In this document: in pieces, positions 1-8,800 of the stretch | Numbering within the stretch: the stretch's first letter is position 1 | How the letters are laid out: each line of letters begins with the position of its first letter | From: Powellomyces hirtus | Taxonomy: Eukaryota > Chytridiomycota > Chytridiomycetes > Spizellomycetales > Powellomycetaceae | Length of the DNA: 23,907 nt | Direction of reading: 5' to 3' | Assembly: GCA_025526995.1 (NCBI GenBank) | Contig: JAHLKG010000050.1 | Coordinates: 1 to 23,907, forward strand | The notes under the pieces: model-generated | What the model was told of the DNA's origin: nothing | The model's input: the letters and a program-made list of their open reading frames with translations, nothing else | Databases searched by the model: none | Translations under genes and position numbers: made by a program

Positions 1-129
1 TCTATAGTCGCCGAGAGTATCCGTTGGATTGCCTTGCACACCGAAGACCAAGAGTTAAGTAGATGCTACCAAGTAGATTACTCGTCCTTGAACTCGCTGT
101 GGGACGGGATAGGGACATGGCAGGCGTAA
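1..129 (+). CDS. C-terminal tail of an unidentified gene of the left element copy (partial)
   Basis: Frame 1 is open from the window edge to a TAA at 127-129, giving 42 residues with a balanced composition and two Trp near the end (LWDGIGTW). It enters the repeat arm at 108, so its last seven codons and stop lie in the terminal repeat. In the neighbouring, oppositely oriented copy the gene heading toward the missing far end is the primase-polymerase. This tail could therefore be the end of the same replication gene in the left copy, but that is inference. The stretch is short enough to be open by chance. Confidence 0.35.
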   Translation, partial: SIVAESIRWIALHTEDQELSRCYQVDYSSLNSLWDGIGTWQA

Positions 130-740
130 TGAAGCTAAGAGCGGCGAGCGAAAGGATTGGAAATGGGAGTTTTGAGAGGAGGAAAAGGGGTAAAAAGTAA
201 ATAAATTCATAGGGTCTTTTGAAAAAAACAATTATTTCTACAGATGCTATAACGGATCTATGGTTTCTCAGCCACTCAGACACTCAGAAATTTTTCGAGT
301 AAAAAAATATAGAGTAAGAAGAGAGAGCTACCTAGAGAGCATGGAGGTGTTGGAAGAGAAATTGGAAAAGATGGAGAGAGGCGCCTTTGAAAACTGAGTG
401 TTTGGAAATGTCGAGGGTTGGATCGAGCGGGGTGGGAGACCGAGCAGCTATCGATAGGACTTTCGCGTGGGTGACATCAGCTTCATTCGATGGAAGACAA
501 GGGGACGCCTTACTTAAGGAGGCGCCTGGATGAAGACGGACTCCCATGTTTCTAAGGGACAAGGGGTGCCAAACTAGGACAATATGATACATCGAGGGAC
601 ACATGGAAAAGATTGAACCAAAAAGCTCAAGGGTAGCGCTACAAACAATAGAGCGTTTCTACTTATCCAAGTAGAAGAATACAACTGGTGTTCTTTTGGA
701 CACTGGGGCACGAACCCACGATTCCCGGGGGGGTTTTGCT

Positions 741-754
741 ATTTTGGCGCAAAG
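741..754. promoter_or_regulatory. E2F-like site in left TIR
   Basis: ATTTTGGCGCAAAG contains the E2F consensus TTTSGCGC. It is the mirror of 4181-4194 in the right arm and lies 35 bp from a GATTACGTAATC palindrome. A related pair occurs at 22671-22696. The match is by consensus only. Confidence 0.35.
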
Positions 755-880
755 TCCGCAGACGTGACAAAGGATGATTACGTAATCAGGAAACATGGAG
801 GCGTCGCTTACGAGAGAATGACATAAGCATGGAAAGGTTACATCTAGGTGGAAGGGAACGCGTTTAGATTTGGACAGCGG

Positions 881-970
881 CTGCCTACATCTGGCCTACA
901 CCCCTGACTACACCCCTGACTACACCCCTGACTACAGCCGTGACTACAACCCTGACTACCCCCCGACTAC
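881..970 (+). repeat. Sub-terminal 12-bp tandem repeats, left arm
   Basis: About six copies of a 12-bp unit of the form CTACACCCCTGA, with degenerate copies at the inner edge, lie directly inside the terminal palindrome. The same array is present inverted in the right arm. The palindrome itself contains a related string (CTACACGCTGACT), so it may have been built from the unit. Arrays in this position can bind a replication or integration protein, but nothing here shows which. Confidence 0.85.
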
Positions 971-971
971 C

Positions 972-1025
972 TATCACAGTGCAGTCAGCGTGTAGTATAT
1001 ACTACACGCTGACTGCACTGTGATA
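972..1025. repeat. Perfect 54-bp terminal palindrome, left copy
   Basis: The 27-nt half starting TATCACAGTGCAGTCAGCGT is followed at once by its exact reverse complement. The centre reads GTAGTATATACTAC. It sits at the outer tip of the repeat arm and is followed by C10. The same palindrome is found at 3910-3963. Confidence 0.92.
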
Positions 1026-1165
1026 CCCCCCCCCCTTCCCAAATAAAGCCCTTCATTTATAACCGATCGCGCTGACATAACCGCTTATGTAATGGCTTGC
1101 CAGCGACGAGCTGGAATGTTCAAACAACAAGATCTCGAGATCTCTTGCGGCATTGCACATGCATC
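1026..1165. other. Flank between left TIR and mariner-like fragment
   Basis: C10 and a short non-coding stretch of 140 bp. It contains the direct outer flank of the left element. It probably includes the 5' untranslated part of the mariner-like gene. No terminal repeat of that transposon could be identified. Confidence 0.5.
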
Positions 1166-1623
1166 ATGACACTCCTGAACCCCACACAGCGCACTGCTAT
1201 CGTAGCATTGCGTTGGAGCGGTAAAAGCATCAATAAGGTGACGCGTATGCAGAATGTGTCTAGATCAACTGTCACAAGGACTTGGAGACTTTGGAAAGAA
1301 AAAGGCACGTATGAAACCAAAAAACCCCCCAGGAGAAAGAAGCTGGCACACTCTGTAGATATTGTCCCACTGTTGCAGGAACTAGTGACAACTGGTGGAC
1401 GATGGAAGACAGTAGGGGAGCTATTGGATCTTTTTTATGAACGTGCAGGCTTTAGAGTCAGCAAAAATACTTTCAGAAGCTATGTAACTTTTTTTCTTGG
1501 TGTTAGGAACTACTGGGCTGCCCGTGGACCAATCATGACTCTACAGCATAAGCGTGACTGTCTGCTGTTTGCTTTAGCACATGCTCATTGGACAACTGAG
1601 GATTGGAGCCGTGTCATGTGGAC
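1166..1623 (+). pseudogene. Tc1/mariner-like transposase, N-terminal fragment
   Basis: From ATG 1166 the frame gives about 152 residues resembling the N-terminal part of Tc1/mariner transposases. Two helix-turn-helix parts are visible: a start like TLLNPTQRTAIVALRWSGKS with SRSTVTRTW, and a second with GRWKTVGELLDLF and VSKNTFRSYV. It continues into the segment that normally precedes the first catalytic Asp (TTEDWSRVMWT). The Asp and everything after it are missing, because the sequence changes to an LTR-like stretch starting TGTGAGATGGCC at 1624. An open frame continues to 1696 but no longer resembles the family. It cannot encode an active DDE enzyme. An in-frame extension upstream to 1097 is possible but has no family support. 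Confidence 0.7.
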
Positions 1624-2100
1624 TGTGAGATGGCCATTATGGCATATTTATACTTTACGTATCTTTCGGCTAGTAAAAAGCCATATCCCAAGTTAAGGCA
1701 GACGCGCCTCATAAGCGATTACCCAATCCCTCATAAGCAGAACTCCCCACAAGTTTACCCCGCGGTCTCAGTACTGCGCAGCTACACTGCCATCGCTGCA
1801 CTGCCATAGTCTCTAGATCATCTCCCCGTTCTCCACAAGTTAATTGAGCCATTAGAGTCAGAGAACCTCATATATAAGCGGGAAGGAAAGTACCTTCCGG
1901 TTGGGGAGATCATCCTCATCAAATACATCAGAAACCCACATCCAAAACTACTATCGCTCCTTATTACAATCTTCCCCTACTTTTCTTGTATTGGAATGTT
2001 GAGACTTGCGTACTCAACGTTTGGTCCTTACATTAGATCCTTACTTGGATTCTCTGACTAGAACGCGTGACCGTCATACCGGTAACGCTAAGAGCTGAAT
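1624..2100 (+). repeat. Probable 5' LTR of a retrotransposon (3' limit approximate)
   Basis: Sequence begins TGTGAGATGGCC exactly where the transposase reading ends. It holds a TATA box (ATATATAAG near 1870), a CT-rich transcribed stretch, and is followed by a leader and a gag frame. This order fits the U3-R-U5 and leader of an LTR element. The second LTR is not in the window, so the 3' boundary is a guess. No primer-binding site could be fixed. From about 2095 to 2125 two CACGTG boxes occur in a repeated GATCACGTG string. I see no gene in 1700-2468. Confidence 0.5.
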
Positions 2101-2468
2101 TGGATCACGTGTGATCACGTGATTGGAGAAAAAGTAGATTAGAACGCTCGAAGCGAGACATTACCGAAAAGACTTTAAGACAAAAATACATTTACATACA
2201 TTACATCTCCGTGCATCTGACAACGCTACATCGTCAACTGCATCACAGAAGAGCTCTGTAAACCCCCTTTACGAAGTATACTGGAGGCCACATCGAATTC
2301 GGCCAATCCTCTGCATTTCCGATAAAGTACTGGAAACGCCGATATCTCCAATAGGTTATGAGCCCTGAGACCGGTCAAATTCGAATCATTCTCCCTTCGT
2401 AAAACCTGCAAACTACAAGTCTTCCGTCGAAATTCAAGTGCCAAGAAAGTACCGTGCACACCGTCAAG

Positions 2469-3909
2469 ATGCCTACTGCAAGATCTCCCATTCAAGGAGT
2501 GCAGACCCGCCAACAAGCCCGTCAAGCCACACGAGAAGCCCAACGGGGTCCTGACACTGAAGAAGACGTTAATATCGATGCCTCGATCTACCATGATTCC
2601 CACGACGCAGATGCCGATGTGGATGAGATGAATCATGGAGAAATTCATGCAGACTCGGCGATAGTACCGTCCGAAGTACCGACTGACATTGTCATGCAAA
2701 TTCTGCAGAGGTTCAAGATGGAAATCGACGAAAAGCTTGACCATCGGATGGACAGGTTGGAGAGGACTTTATTGACTAGTTCAAACCCTCTCGCTACATC
2801 AACTTCCCATCAACAACCCGAAAAGTACGAAAAGCCTCATATCGGTGGTCATTCTACGGCCGTTTCACCGATGAGAAGCCCAAAAGCGGGCCTTGAGTAC
2901 CCTTTTCTACATCAACACATTACTCACGGCGAAGTTGAAGCCCCAGTTGCCCCTCACTTTCGTCCGTCTTCCCCAACGGAGAGCACAACAACTACGAGCA
3001 GCAGAAAGAGCGATGATCGGGACGCACAACGTACATCATTCGCATACTTCAAATCTGCAATCGATGCAGTGTCTACATTCGACGGGACGGGAAATCTCTC
3101 AAACCTCGCCGACTTCGTCGATCAACTTACTCTAGTCTTTCGCCTAAAACCTGTATCTGAAGAAGAACAACTCTCATTCATCTTCACGAAGCTCTCTGGC
3201 GAAGCAAAACAATGGTATCGTAATCACCAGAAAGATGCCGAACAAGGGATGGTGGAGCCCATCACAGATTGGGAATCCTTCAAGCCTCCTTTCCTCTCGC
3301 GTTACCAACCAAGCGATCACGAAGAAACTTTGCTCACTCAACTTGAAAGACTCCGACAAGGAAGTCATTCCATCTCGCAGTACAATACCTCATTCACGAA
3401 GATCACAAGTCAAATCCCCTTGAAGGTGCCGTTCGAAATCTACAAGTGGTTTTACCTTCGCGGAATGAATGAACATCATGCAGAGCTCGTCAGAACTCAA
3501 AGCTTCAAGGATCTCCATGGCCTCATGGCAGCTGCCAAGCGTCTGGATAACGGTAGTAACAAGAGTAACCAAAACAACCGTTTCGCCAAGAAGAGCGAAA
3601 ACATCGCGCTCGAAGCCCAACCTTCAAAGAAAGACGGCTCAAGTCACAAGAAGACCGACGCGAAGAAGACCACAGACTCGAAGAACCAGACAGAACTTCC
3701 CCTGTTGGTTATGCAATTCGAATGAACATACCCCATTCCATTGTCCCCTCAAAGCCAAGGCAGTTGAAGCCTTAAAACCCGTTGCTAATGCCAACATTGC
3801 AGAAGCACATAACGCCACTACATTGGCATACCTGGATTCGGGCTGCTCACAGCACATGACGAATGACATTTCCATTCTCGAATCCTACGAAGAGCACTCA
3901 ACGCGCGTC
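2469..3909 (+). pseudogene. LTR retrotransposon gag-protease region, frameshifted and truncated
   Basis: ATG 2469 opens a gag protein. A disordered N-terminus is followed by a retrotransposon gag domain (roughly residues 200-340) with FDGTGNLSNLADFV, AKQWYRNH and LERLRQGSHSISQYNTSF. The first frame ends at 3725. From about 3700 a second frame carries a zinc knuckle CX2CX4HX4C (CWLC...H...C, 3703-3744) and, near 3832, an aspartic-protease signature LDSGCSQHMT of the copia type. The frame change falls at a CCCC run (3699-3702), so a one-base insertion is the simplest explanation. Translational frameshifting is possible. The coding sequence stops being retroelement-like exactly at 3910, where the palindrome of the viral element begins, so protease, integrase and reverse transcriptase are cut off. 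Confidence 0.75.
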
Positions 3910-3963
3910 TATCACAGTGCAGTCAGCGTGTAGTATATACTACACGCTGACTGCACTGTGATA
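3910..3963. repeat. Perfect 54-bp terminal palindrome, right copy
   Basis: Identical to 972-1025. Being its own inverse, it could fold as a hairpin at a free DNA end. It marks the junction with the interrupted gag-protease frame, which suggests it belongs to the element and not to the target. Confidence 0.92.
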
Positions 3964-3964
3964 G

Positions 3965-4047
3965 GTAGTCGGGGGGTAGTCAGGGTTGTAGTCACGGCTG
4001 TAGTCAGGGGTGTAGTCAGGGGTGTAGTCAGGGGTGTAGGCCAGATG
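3965..4047 (+). repeat. Sub-terminal 12-bp tandem repeats, right arm
   Basis: Units of GTAGTCAGGGGT and close variants in six copies, then two degenerate copies starting GTAGGC up to about 4058. It is inverted relative to 881-970. Confidence 0.85.
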
Positions 4048-4180
4048 TAGGCAGCCGCTGTCCAAATCTAAACGCGTTCCCTTCCACCTAGATGTAACCT
4101 TTCCATGCTTATGTCATTCTCTCGTAAGCGACGCCTCCATGTTTCCTGATTACGTAATCATCCTTTGTCACGTCTGCGGA

Positions 4181-4194
4181 CTTTGCGCCAAAAT
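4181..4194. promoter_or_regulatory. E2F-like site in right TIR
   Basis: CTTTGCGCCAAAAT matches the E2F consensus on the minus strand (TTTTGGCGC). It lies about 25 bp inside a GATTACGTAATC bZIP-like palindrome. The same two motifs occur together upstream of the methyltransferase and primase-polymerase genes. Confidence 0.35.
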
Positions 4195-4535
4195 AGCAAA
4201 ACCCCCCCGGGAATCGTGGGTTCGTGCCCCAGTGTCCAAAAGAACACCAGTTGTATTCTTCTACTTGGATAAGTAGAAACGCTCTATTGTTTGTAGCGCT
4301 ACCCTTGAGCTTTTTGGTTCAATCTTTTCCATGTGTCCCTCGATGTATCATATTGTCCTAGTTTGGCACCCCTTGTCCCTTAGAAACATGGGAGTCCGTC
4401 TTCATCCAGGCGCCTCCTTAAGTAAGGCGTCCCCTTGTCTTCCATCGAATGAAGCTGATGTCACCCACGCGAAAGTCCTATCGATAGCTGCTCGGTCTCC
4501 CACCCCGCTCGATCCAACCCTCGACATTTCCAAAC

Positions 4536-4774
4536 ACTCAGTTTTCAAAGGCGCCTCTCTCCATCTTTTCCAATTTCTCTTCCAACACCTCCATGCTCTC
4601 TAGGTAGCTCTCTCTTCTTACTCTATATTTTTTTACTCGAAAAATTTCTGAGTGTCTGAGTGGCTGAGAAACCATAGATCCGTTATAGCATCTGTAGAAA
4701 TAATTGTTTTTTTCAAAAGACCTTATGAATTTATTTACTTTTTACCCCTTTTCCTCATCTCAAAACTCCCATTT
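4536..4774 (-). repeat. Inner TIR block shared with the primase-polymerase upstream region
   Basis: Read on the minus strand this block aligns along its length, with gaps and many substitutions, to 22692-22932. It runs from a GGGAGTTTGAGAGGAG-like start to GAAAACTGAGT. The best-kept core (4636-4679) reads ATCTATGGTTTCTCAGCCAC and continues into CACTCAGAAA-TTTTCGAG. It is identical in the left arm (256-299). Confidence 0.75.
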
Positions 4775-4828
4775 CCAATCCTTTCGCTCGCCGCTCTTAG
4801 CTTCATTACGCCTGCCATGTCCCTATCA

Positions 4829-5176
4829 TCATTCCTTGTCTTCTGTTTGGTCGCCAAAGACAGCAACAGGCTCTTCTGTCTTCTCCCTCGTTGCTGCACG
4901 GCGGACATCAAACGACTTCTTTGGGGCTGCCTTCTTTTTGGAGTCTTCATCCTCCTTCTTTGGGGCTGCCTTTCGTTTCCTTGGAGTCTTTGGCTTGGAT
5001 TCGCGGAGTAGTTCTTCGACGCGGTTCTCTGCCAAGTCCTTGTAGAAGGCGTCTAGGATCTCCCTCCTGACATTTTCAGGGACTATGGAGAACACTGGGT
5101 CGTCTTCAAAAGTTTTAACAATAGCGTCCACAGAAGCCTTGTCTTTAAATGTAGATGTCTCTCGGTTAAAGTACAT
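4829..5176 (-). CDS. Small protein with lysine/proline-rich tail, unknown function
   Basis: A 115-residue protein starting MYFNRETSTF. The first ~70 residues look folded and helical (VDAIVKTFEDDPVFSIVPENVRREILDAFYKDL...EELLRES). The rest is a basic tail with two KAAPKK repeats separated by an acidic patch, like histone-H1 or viral DNA-binding tails. It could bind DNA or carry a nuclear import signal, but no family is recognised. The ATG is preceded by an AT-rich stretch (AATTAAAAC). The stop codon lies two bases from the inner edge of the TIR, so the gene fills the space right up to the repeat. It is read toward the terminus, and its upstream region is shared with the plus-strand gene at 5481. 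Confidence 0.65.
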   Translation of the reverse strand: MYFNRETSTFKDKASVDAIVKTFEDDPVFSIVPENVRREILDAFYKDLAENRVEELLRESKPKTPRKRKAAPKKEDEDSKKKAAPKKSFDVRRAATREKTEEPVAVFGDQTEDKE

Positions 5177-5480
5177 GTTTTAATTATGAAGCTTCAAAAT
5201 CTTTTTTTCATTCCTAACGCAGCTCCATCTGTCATTCGGTGGGATAAGTGAGGTAGAAAAACAAGAGTGCCAAATCAATGGTTCCGCTTCTCATCTCAGT
5301 GATGGAAACTCCCTTGGTATCGGAAAGATTAAGATCCAATCAATCTTCCCAATCAAAAACTCACGGTGCAAATTAGTGTACGCGTCGCCAAACCGTACTG
5401 GTCATTTTCTTCCTTGGAGGCAGTTTATCGCGTCTTGCCTAGGACGTTATAAGCTTGTTACTTTAGTATAACAAAAAACA
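5177..5480. promoter_or_regulatory. Divergent intergenic region
   Basis: A 304-bp non-coding stretch between two divergently read small genes, so it should hold both promoters. It is AT-rich next to both starts (TTTTAATTATG on the left; TATAACAAAAAACAATG on the right). The string GTACGCGTCGCCAAAC near 5380 reappears partly inverted at the start of the right gene (GCCAAACGCGTCGCGTAC). No other structure was seen. Confidence 0.4.
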
Positions 5481-5825
5481 ATGAATTCGCCAAACGCGTC
5501 GCGTACAGTTGAATGCAACACGGAACACAAGTTCATACAAATTGCAATAGAGTACCGAAAGATTCATGGTGATAATATAATGTGGATTGTAAGGCCCACT
5601 ATCGAGAATAGAGGGCTCTTTCACAAATTGCTTTTGTGTACCTCGTTCGTACATGTGTACAAAAGCAAGATGCTTTGGAAGAACCGTAAAGGATTCATAG
5701 CATTCCAAAACATAAAGTCAGAGGACGGCAAACGGCACCAGCTCCTTGTCTTTGCTAGGTACCAATGCAAAAAGTTGGAGATTCATGATTTTTTGCAGAT
5801 CAGTTACATTGACGAGAAGTACTAA
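5481..5825 (+). CDS. Unknown 114-aa protein
   Basis: Starts at ATG 5481 after an A-rich leader (AACAAAAAACA). The protein has an alternating hydrophobic/charged pattern suggesting a compact alpha/beta fold (KFIQIAIEYRKIHGDNIMWIVRPTIE, LFHKLLLCTSFVHVY, HQLLVFARYQ). No signal peptide, membrane segment or known motif is visible. Its TAA (5823-5825) overlaps the TAG of the convergent fibre gene (5822-5824). That tight packing suggests both frames are genuinely used. The function is not recognised. Confidence 0.6.
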   Translation: MNSPNASRTVECNTEHKFIQIAIEYRKIHGDNIMWIVRPTIENRGLFHKLLLCTSFVHVYKSKMLWKNRKGFIAFQNIKSEDGKRHQLLVFARYQCKKLEIHDFLQISYIDEKY

Positions 5826-8800
5826 GAGGCTGCTATCAGTTGACCAGATAATTTCGATATGCAGTTCCAATCCAAACCAGCGGTGTAGCAAGCGATTGTA
5901 GGGTTGAACTTTAACGAAATTATATCATTCGCGTTCAGTAGCAAATGAAATGTGCCTTGCACGGTTGAATACTGGTTAGGGAACTGGGCATTGATGGTTG
6001 CTTGAGTGGAGATACGGTCTGGAGGTAGTTCTCCATTGACTTCAATGCAGAACATTATATTGTTATTCCCTATAAAGTTGGTCAATCCAATCGAAACGTG
6101 GAATTGCCAAAGACCAGTTTTTGGAATAACATAGTCATAGGTCCCGTTCCTCCAACCAGATTGAACTCCTTTGTTGTATCTAGTTGTAGTGACCATTTGA
6201 ATTTTGGTTACAACGTTGGCTGGTAGATTCTGGTAAGTAGTAATCTGCATGTTGTCAACCATGAAAAACGTGGGTACTTTTGAATCCACGGATCCATTGA
6301 GACTCAGATTCCCCACTGCATCCAATCGAGCGATTTGAGTAGTGCCCCCATACCACTTGAACCCTAAAGTGTTATTTGTATTAGGCACTGAATTCCATAT
6401 GTGTCCCCCTTCCATCCCCACCGCATAATCGACATAGTCTGCAGCAATTTGTGGATAGAGGACGATTTTGGTTCCAGTCGACCGAGTTGAAAATGTCGGC
6501 GCTTGAACTCCAGCCGAAGAGAAATGAATCAAATTTCCGCTTGAAGCAGTGTTTGTAAGATTCAACAACCCGCCATTAAGCGCCAATTTACCAGTCATGT
6601 CTATGGTTGCTACTGCTATTTCGCTTTGACCAGCCAGTCGAGTGAAAAAGTAAAACGGTGTACCGTTGGCCCCAACCCCCCTACCGTCGATACGGAGAGC
6701 AGCCGCTCCACTTGTCGTAATAGGGGTGTGGCGGAAGTTAATCCCAATATTGAGGAGAGGGGTTGAACCCCCTACTTCAGTCGTTATTCCGCAGGGAATT
6801 GTTCCTGTTCCAATGTTGATTGATTTCTGAACGCTTAGGCCTCCAGCTACCTGGAGGGCACCGGTTGTGGAAGAGGTGGACTCTCCTGTTGGCGTTATTA
6901 CAACTGAAACAACTGGACTTAGATTTAGCGAACTTCCTGCTGTGGTGATACTACATGCGTTACCAGTATTCATGTGAATGCGAGCACCTAGAGTTGCCGC
7001 GTCCCCATCATAGAATTGGATTCTCTGTGAAGTAGTTGTTCCGAATGCTGCGAGTAGTCCTCCGGTATCTGCTGCGACAGTTTTCATAAAATTGTTAACA
7101 TTTCCTACAAACAAGTTTTTACCGATTCCAACACCTCCTGAAATCTGCAAGGCGCCGCTCGATGCCGATACGGAATCCTCAGTGGAGATAATCTTTACAG
7201 CAGAGTGATCGAGGGCCAGCGGAAACCCGGCGGTGGTTGTTGTAAGACTAAAGGAAAAGTGACAGAAGGTAAAAGGTGTTCTTGTTCTGAGACACACAAG
7301 TCTTATGTACTTGTAGGAGCCTGCCGTAAAGTTTAGCGTATGACTTGGGACGTCTGGTATATTATCTTGGTCGACCGCCACTGTCATGGTCCCGGTTGAT
7401 TGTCCAACTAGCACCGCGATTCTCAGAGGCATTGATGGAGAGGGTTCGCCGAGTCTTTGATAAATTGTCACGGAAGAGATTGTTCGAGCAGCGGGGAGAT
7501 CTACGGCAATCCATTCGCCCGGTACGAACGTACTATTTGAGTCAATCCAAGAGGCTGTTGAAGTAGTATATACACCAGTTGTCGAGTTATAAGTACCGTT
7601 TCCAGAGACCCATGGAGCGGTTAACCGTTCCGATTTGAAACCTCTGTAGGCTTCATATCCAGCCGAGTAGATGCTTGAAGCCGTTAAAGTGTAAGTTCCA
7701 TTCAAATGTTCCCACGTTGTTGGAGTAGAGGTTCCTGCCGTAAGGGCAGCTCCCCCTGCTGGAGGAAGAGGGACGGGGACTGTATCACTGCCCTTGATTT
7801 TACTCCAGACGGTGATCTCTTTGGAGGATGTAGTCCCTCCGGTTTCCAGAGAGACCACTCGACCCGTGAGGTTCGTGACATTAGTGTTTGTAGTAGTCAA
7901 GGATCCTATGGAGGCAAATGATCCATCAACATAAGTTTTGTTCACAAGATGGTTACCTAGAGTCGGCGCAGTGGCTACCGTAAGGTTTCCACTGTTGACA
8001 ACCATACCTCCATCGAAAATATCAACGATTGAAGCATTTGTATTTGTCCCCAGACGAATCACTTTAGAGCCTGATGCTCGAATGATTGCATCTCCGGTTT
8101 GCGCATTTGAAAACCATTGTGTGTTTGCGCCACAACGTCCAAAGGACACGTTATCTGCTATAGACAGCGCTACGCTTCCAGTGTTGGTTATATTGATGTA
8201 GCCATTGACCGATAATGCTGTAAGAGTCCCAACGGAAGTTATCTGCGTTTGGGCCGGATTTACAGAAAGAGTAGCTCCCGATTTCGAGAGCCCCGTACCT
8301 GCAGTGATTAGGTCCTGCTTGGAGGTGGAGAGGGAATCAACAGATGCTTTCGTTGCAATGATTCCCGGGTCATAGCCCAAAGTGGACCCATTTAGCGTTA
8401 GGCCTGATGAGATGCTAATATTGTTCTGTTTCGATGTCTGGAGAGATGAAATATTAGATTCGGCTGTACCTACACGGGTAGTCAAGGCGTCAACTGATGC
8501 CTTTGTTCCAAGAACGCTACTATCATAGCCTAAAGTCGACCCATTTAGCGTTAGGCCTGATGAGATGCTAATATTGTTCTGTTTCGATGTCTGGAGAGAT
8601 GAAATATTAGATTCGGCTGTACCTACACGGGTAGTCAAGGCATCAACAGAACTTTTGGTTCCAATAACGGTACTATCAAAGGTCAAAGTCGACCCGGTGA
8701 GCGTCAGGCCCGTTCCTACAGAAAGGTTATTCTGCTTCCCGGTGAGCGTATTTTCAGCAGTGGTTACTCGTGTTGTAAGCGATGTCAGATTGGTGTTAGT

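Larger units (their letters stand above)
108..1025 (+). repeat. Terminal inverted repeat arm of the left element copy (918 bp)
   Basis: The segment is the reverse complement of 3910-4827 with no length change: paired positions always sum to 4935. Two base differences were found by eye (178 against 4757, and 212 against 4723). The homology stops sharply at 108 on the inner side. At the outer end it finishes in a 54-bp palindrome (972-1025), followed by ten C (1026-1035). Long TIRs of several hundred bases are usual for Polintons and related integrated viruses. Open frames inside the arm (for example 332-604 on the minus strand) have no recognisable domain, and I do not call them genes. Position 1 is the left window edge, so the body of this copy is not visible. 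Confidence 0.9.
3910..4827 (+). repeat. Terminal inverted repeat arm of the right element copy (918 bp)
   Basis: Exact inverted counterpart of 108-1025 with two observed mismatches. From outside in it holds the 54-bp palindrome (3910-3963), 12-bp tandem repeats (3965 to about 4047), a GATTACGTAATC palindrome (4149-4160), an E2F-like site, a CTATCGATAG palindrome (near 4480), and a 240-bp inner block that recurs diverged at 22692-22932. Homology to the other arm ends at 4827, two bases before the stop codon of the first gene. It interrupts a retrotransposon frame, so 3910 is taken as the left terminus of this element. Confidence 0.9.

Noticed and set aside
332..604. A 90-codon frame on the minus strand, repeated at 4331-4603 on the plus strand, as a TIR-encoded gene
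   Set aside because: It is identical in both arms because the arms are identical. It has no domain, odd composition, and no similarity in the diverged third copy of the region.
4210..4230. A tRNA-like T-arm and B-box (GGTTCGTGCCC at 4219-4229; mirror at 706-716)
   Set aside because: One B-box mismatch, an outer stem mismatch, and no acceptor stem or A-box at the right distance.
4652..5011. A hydrophobic frame starting MSEWLRN (also 2-283) as a membrane protein gene
   Set aside because: It crosses the TIR boundary into antisense of the 115-aa gene and changes completely between the two arms. It is best explained as chance.
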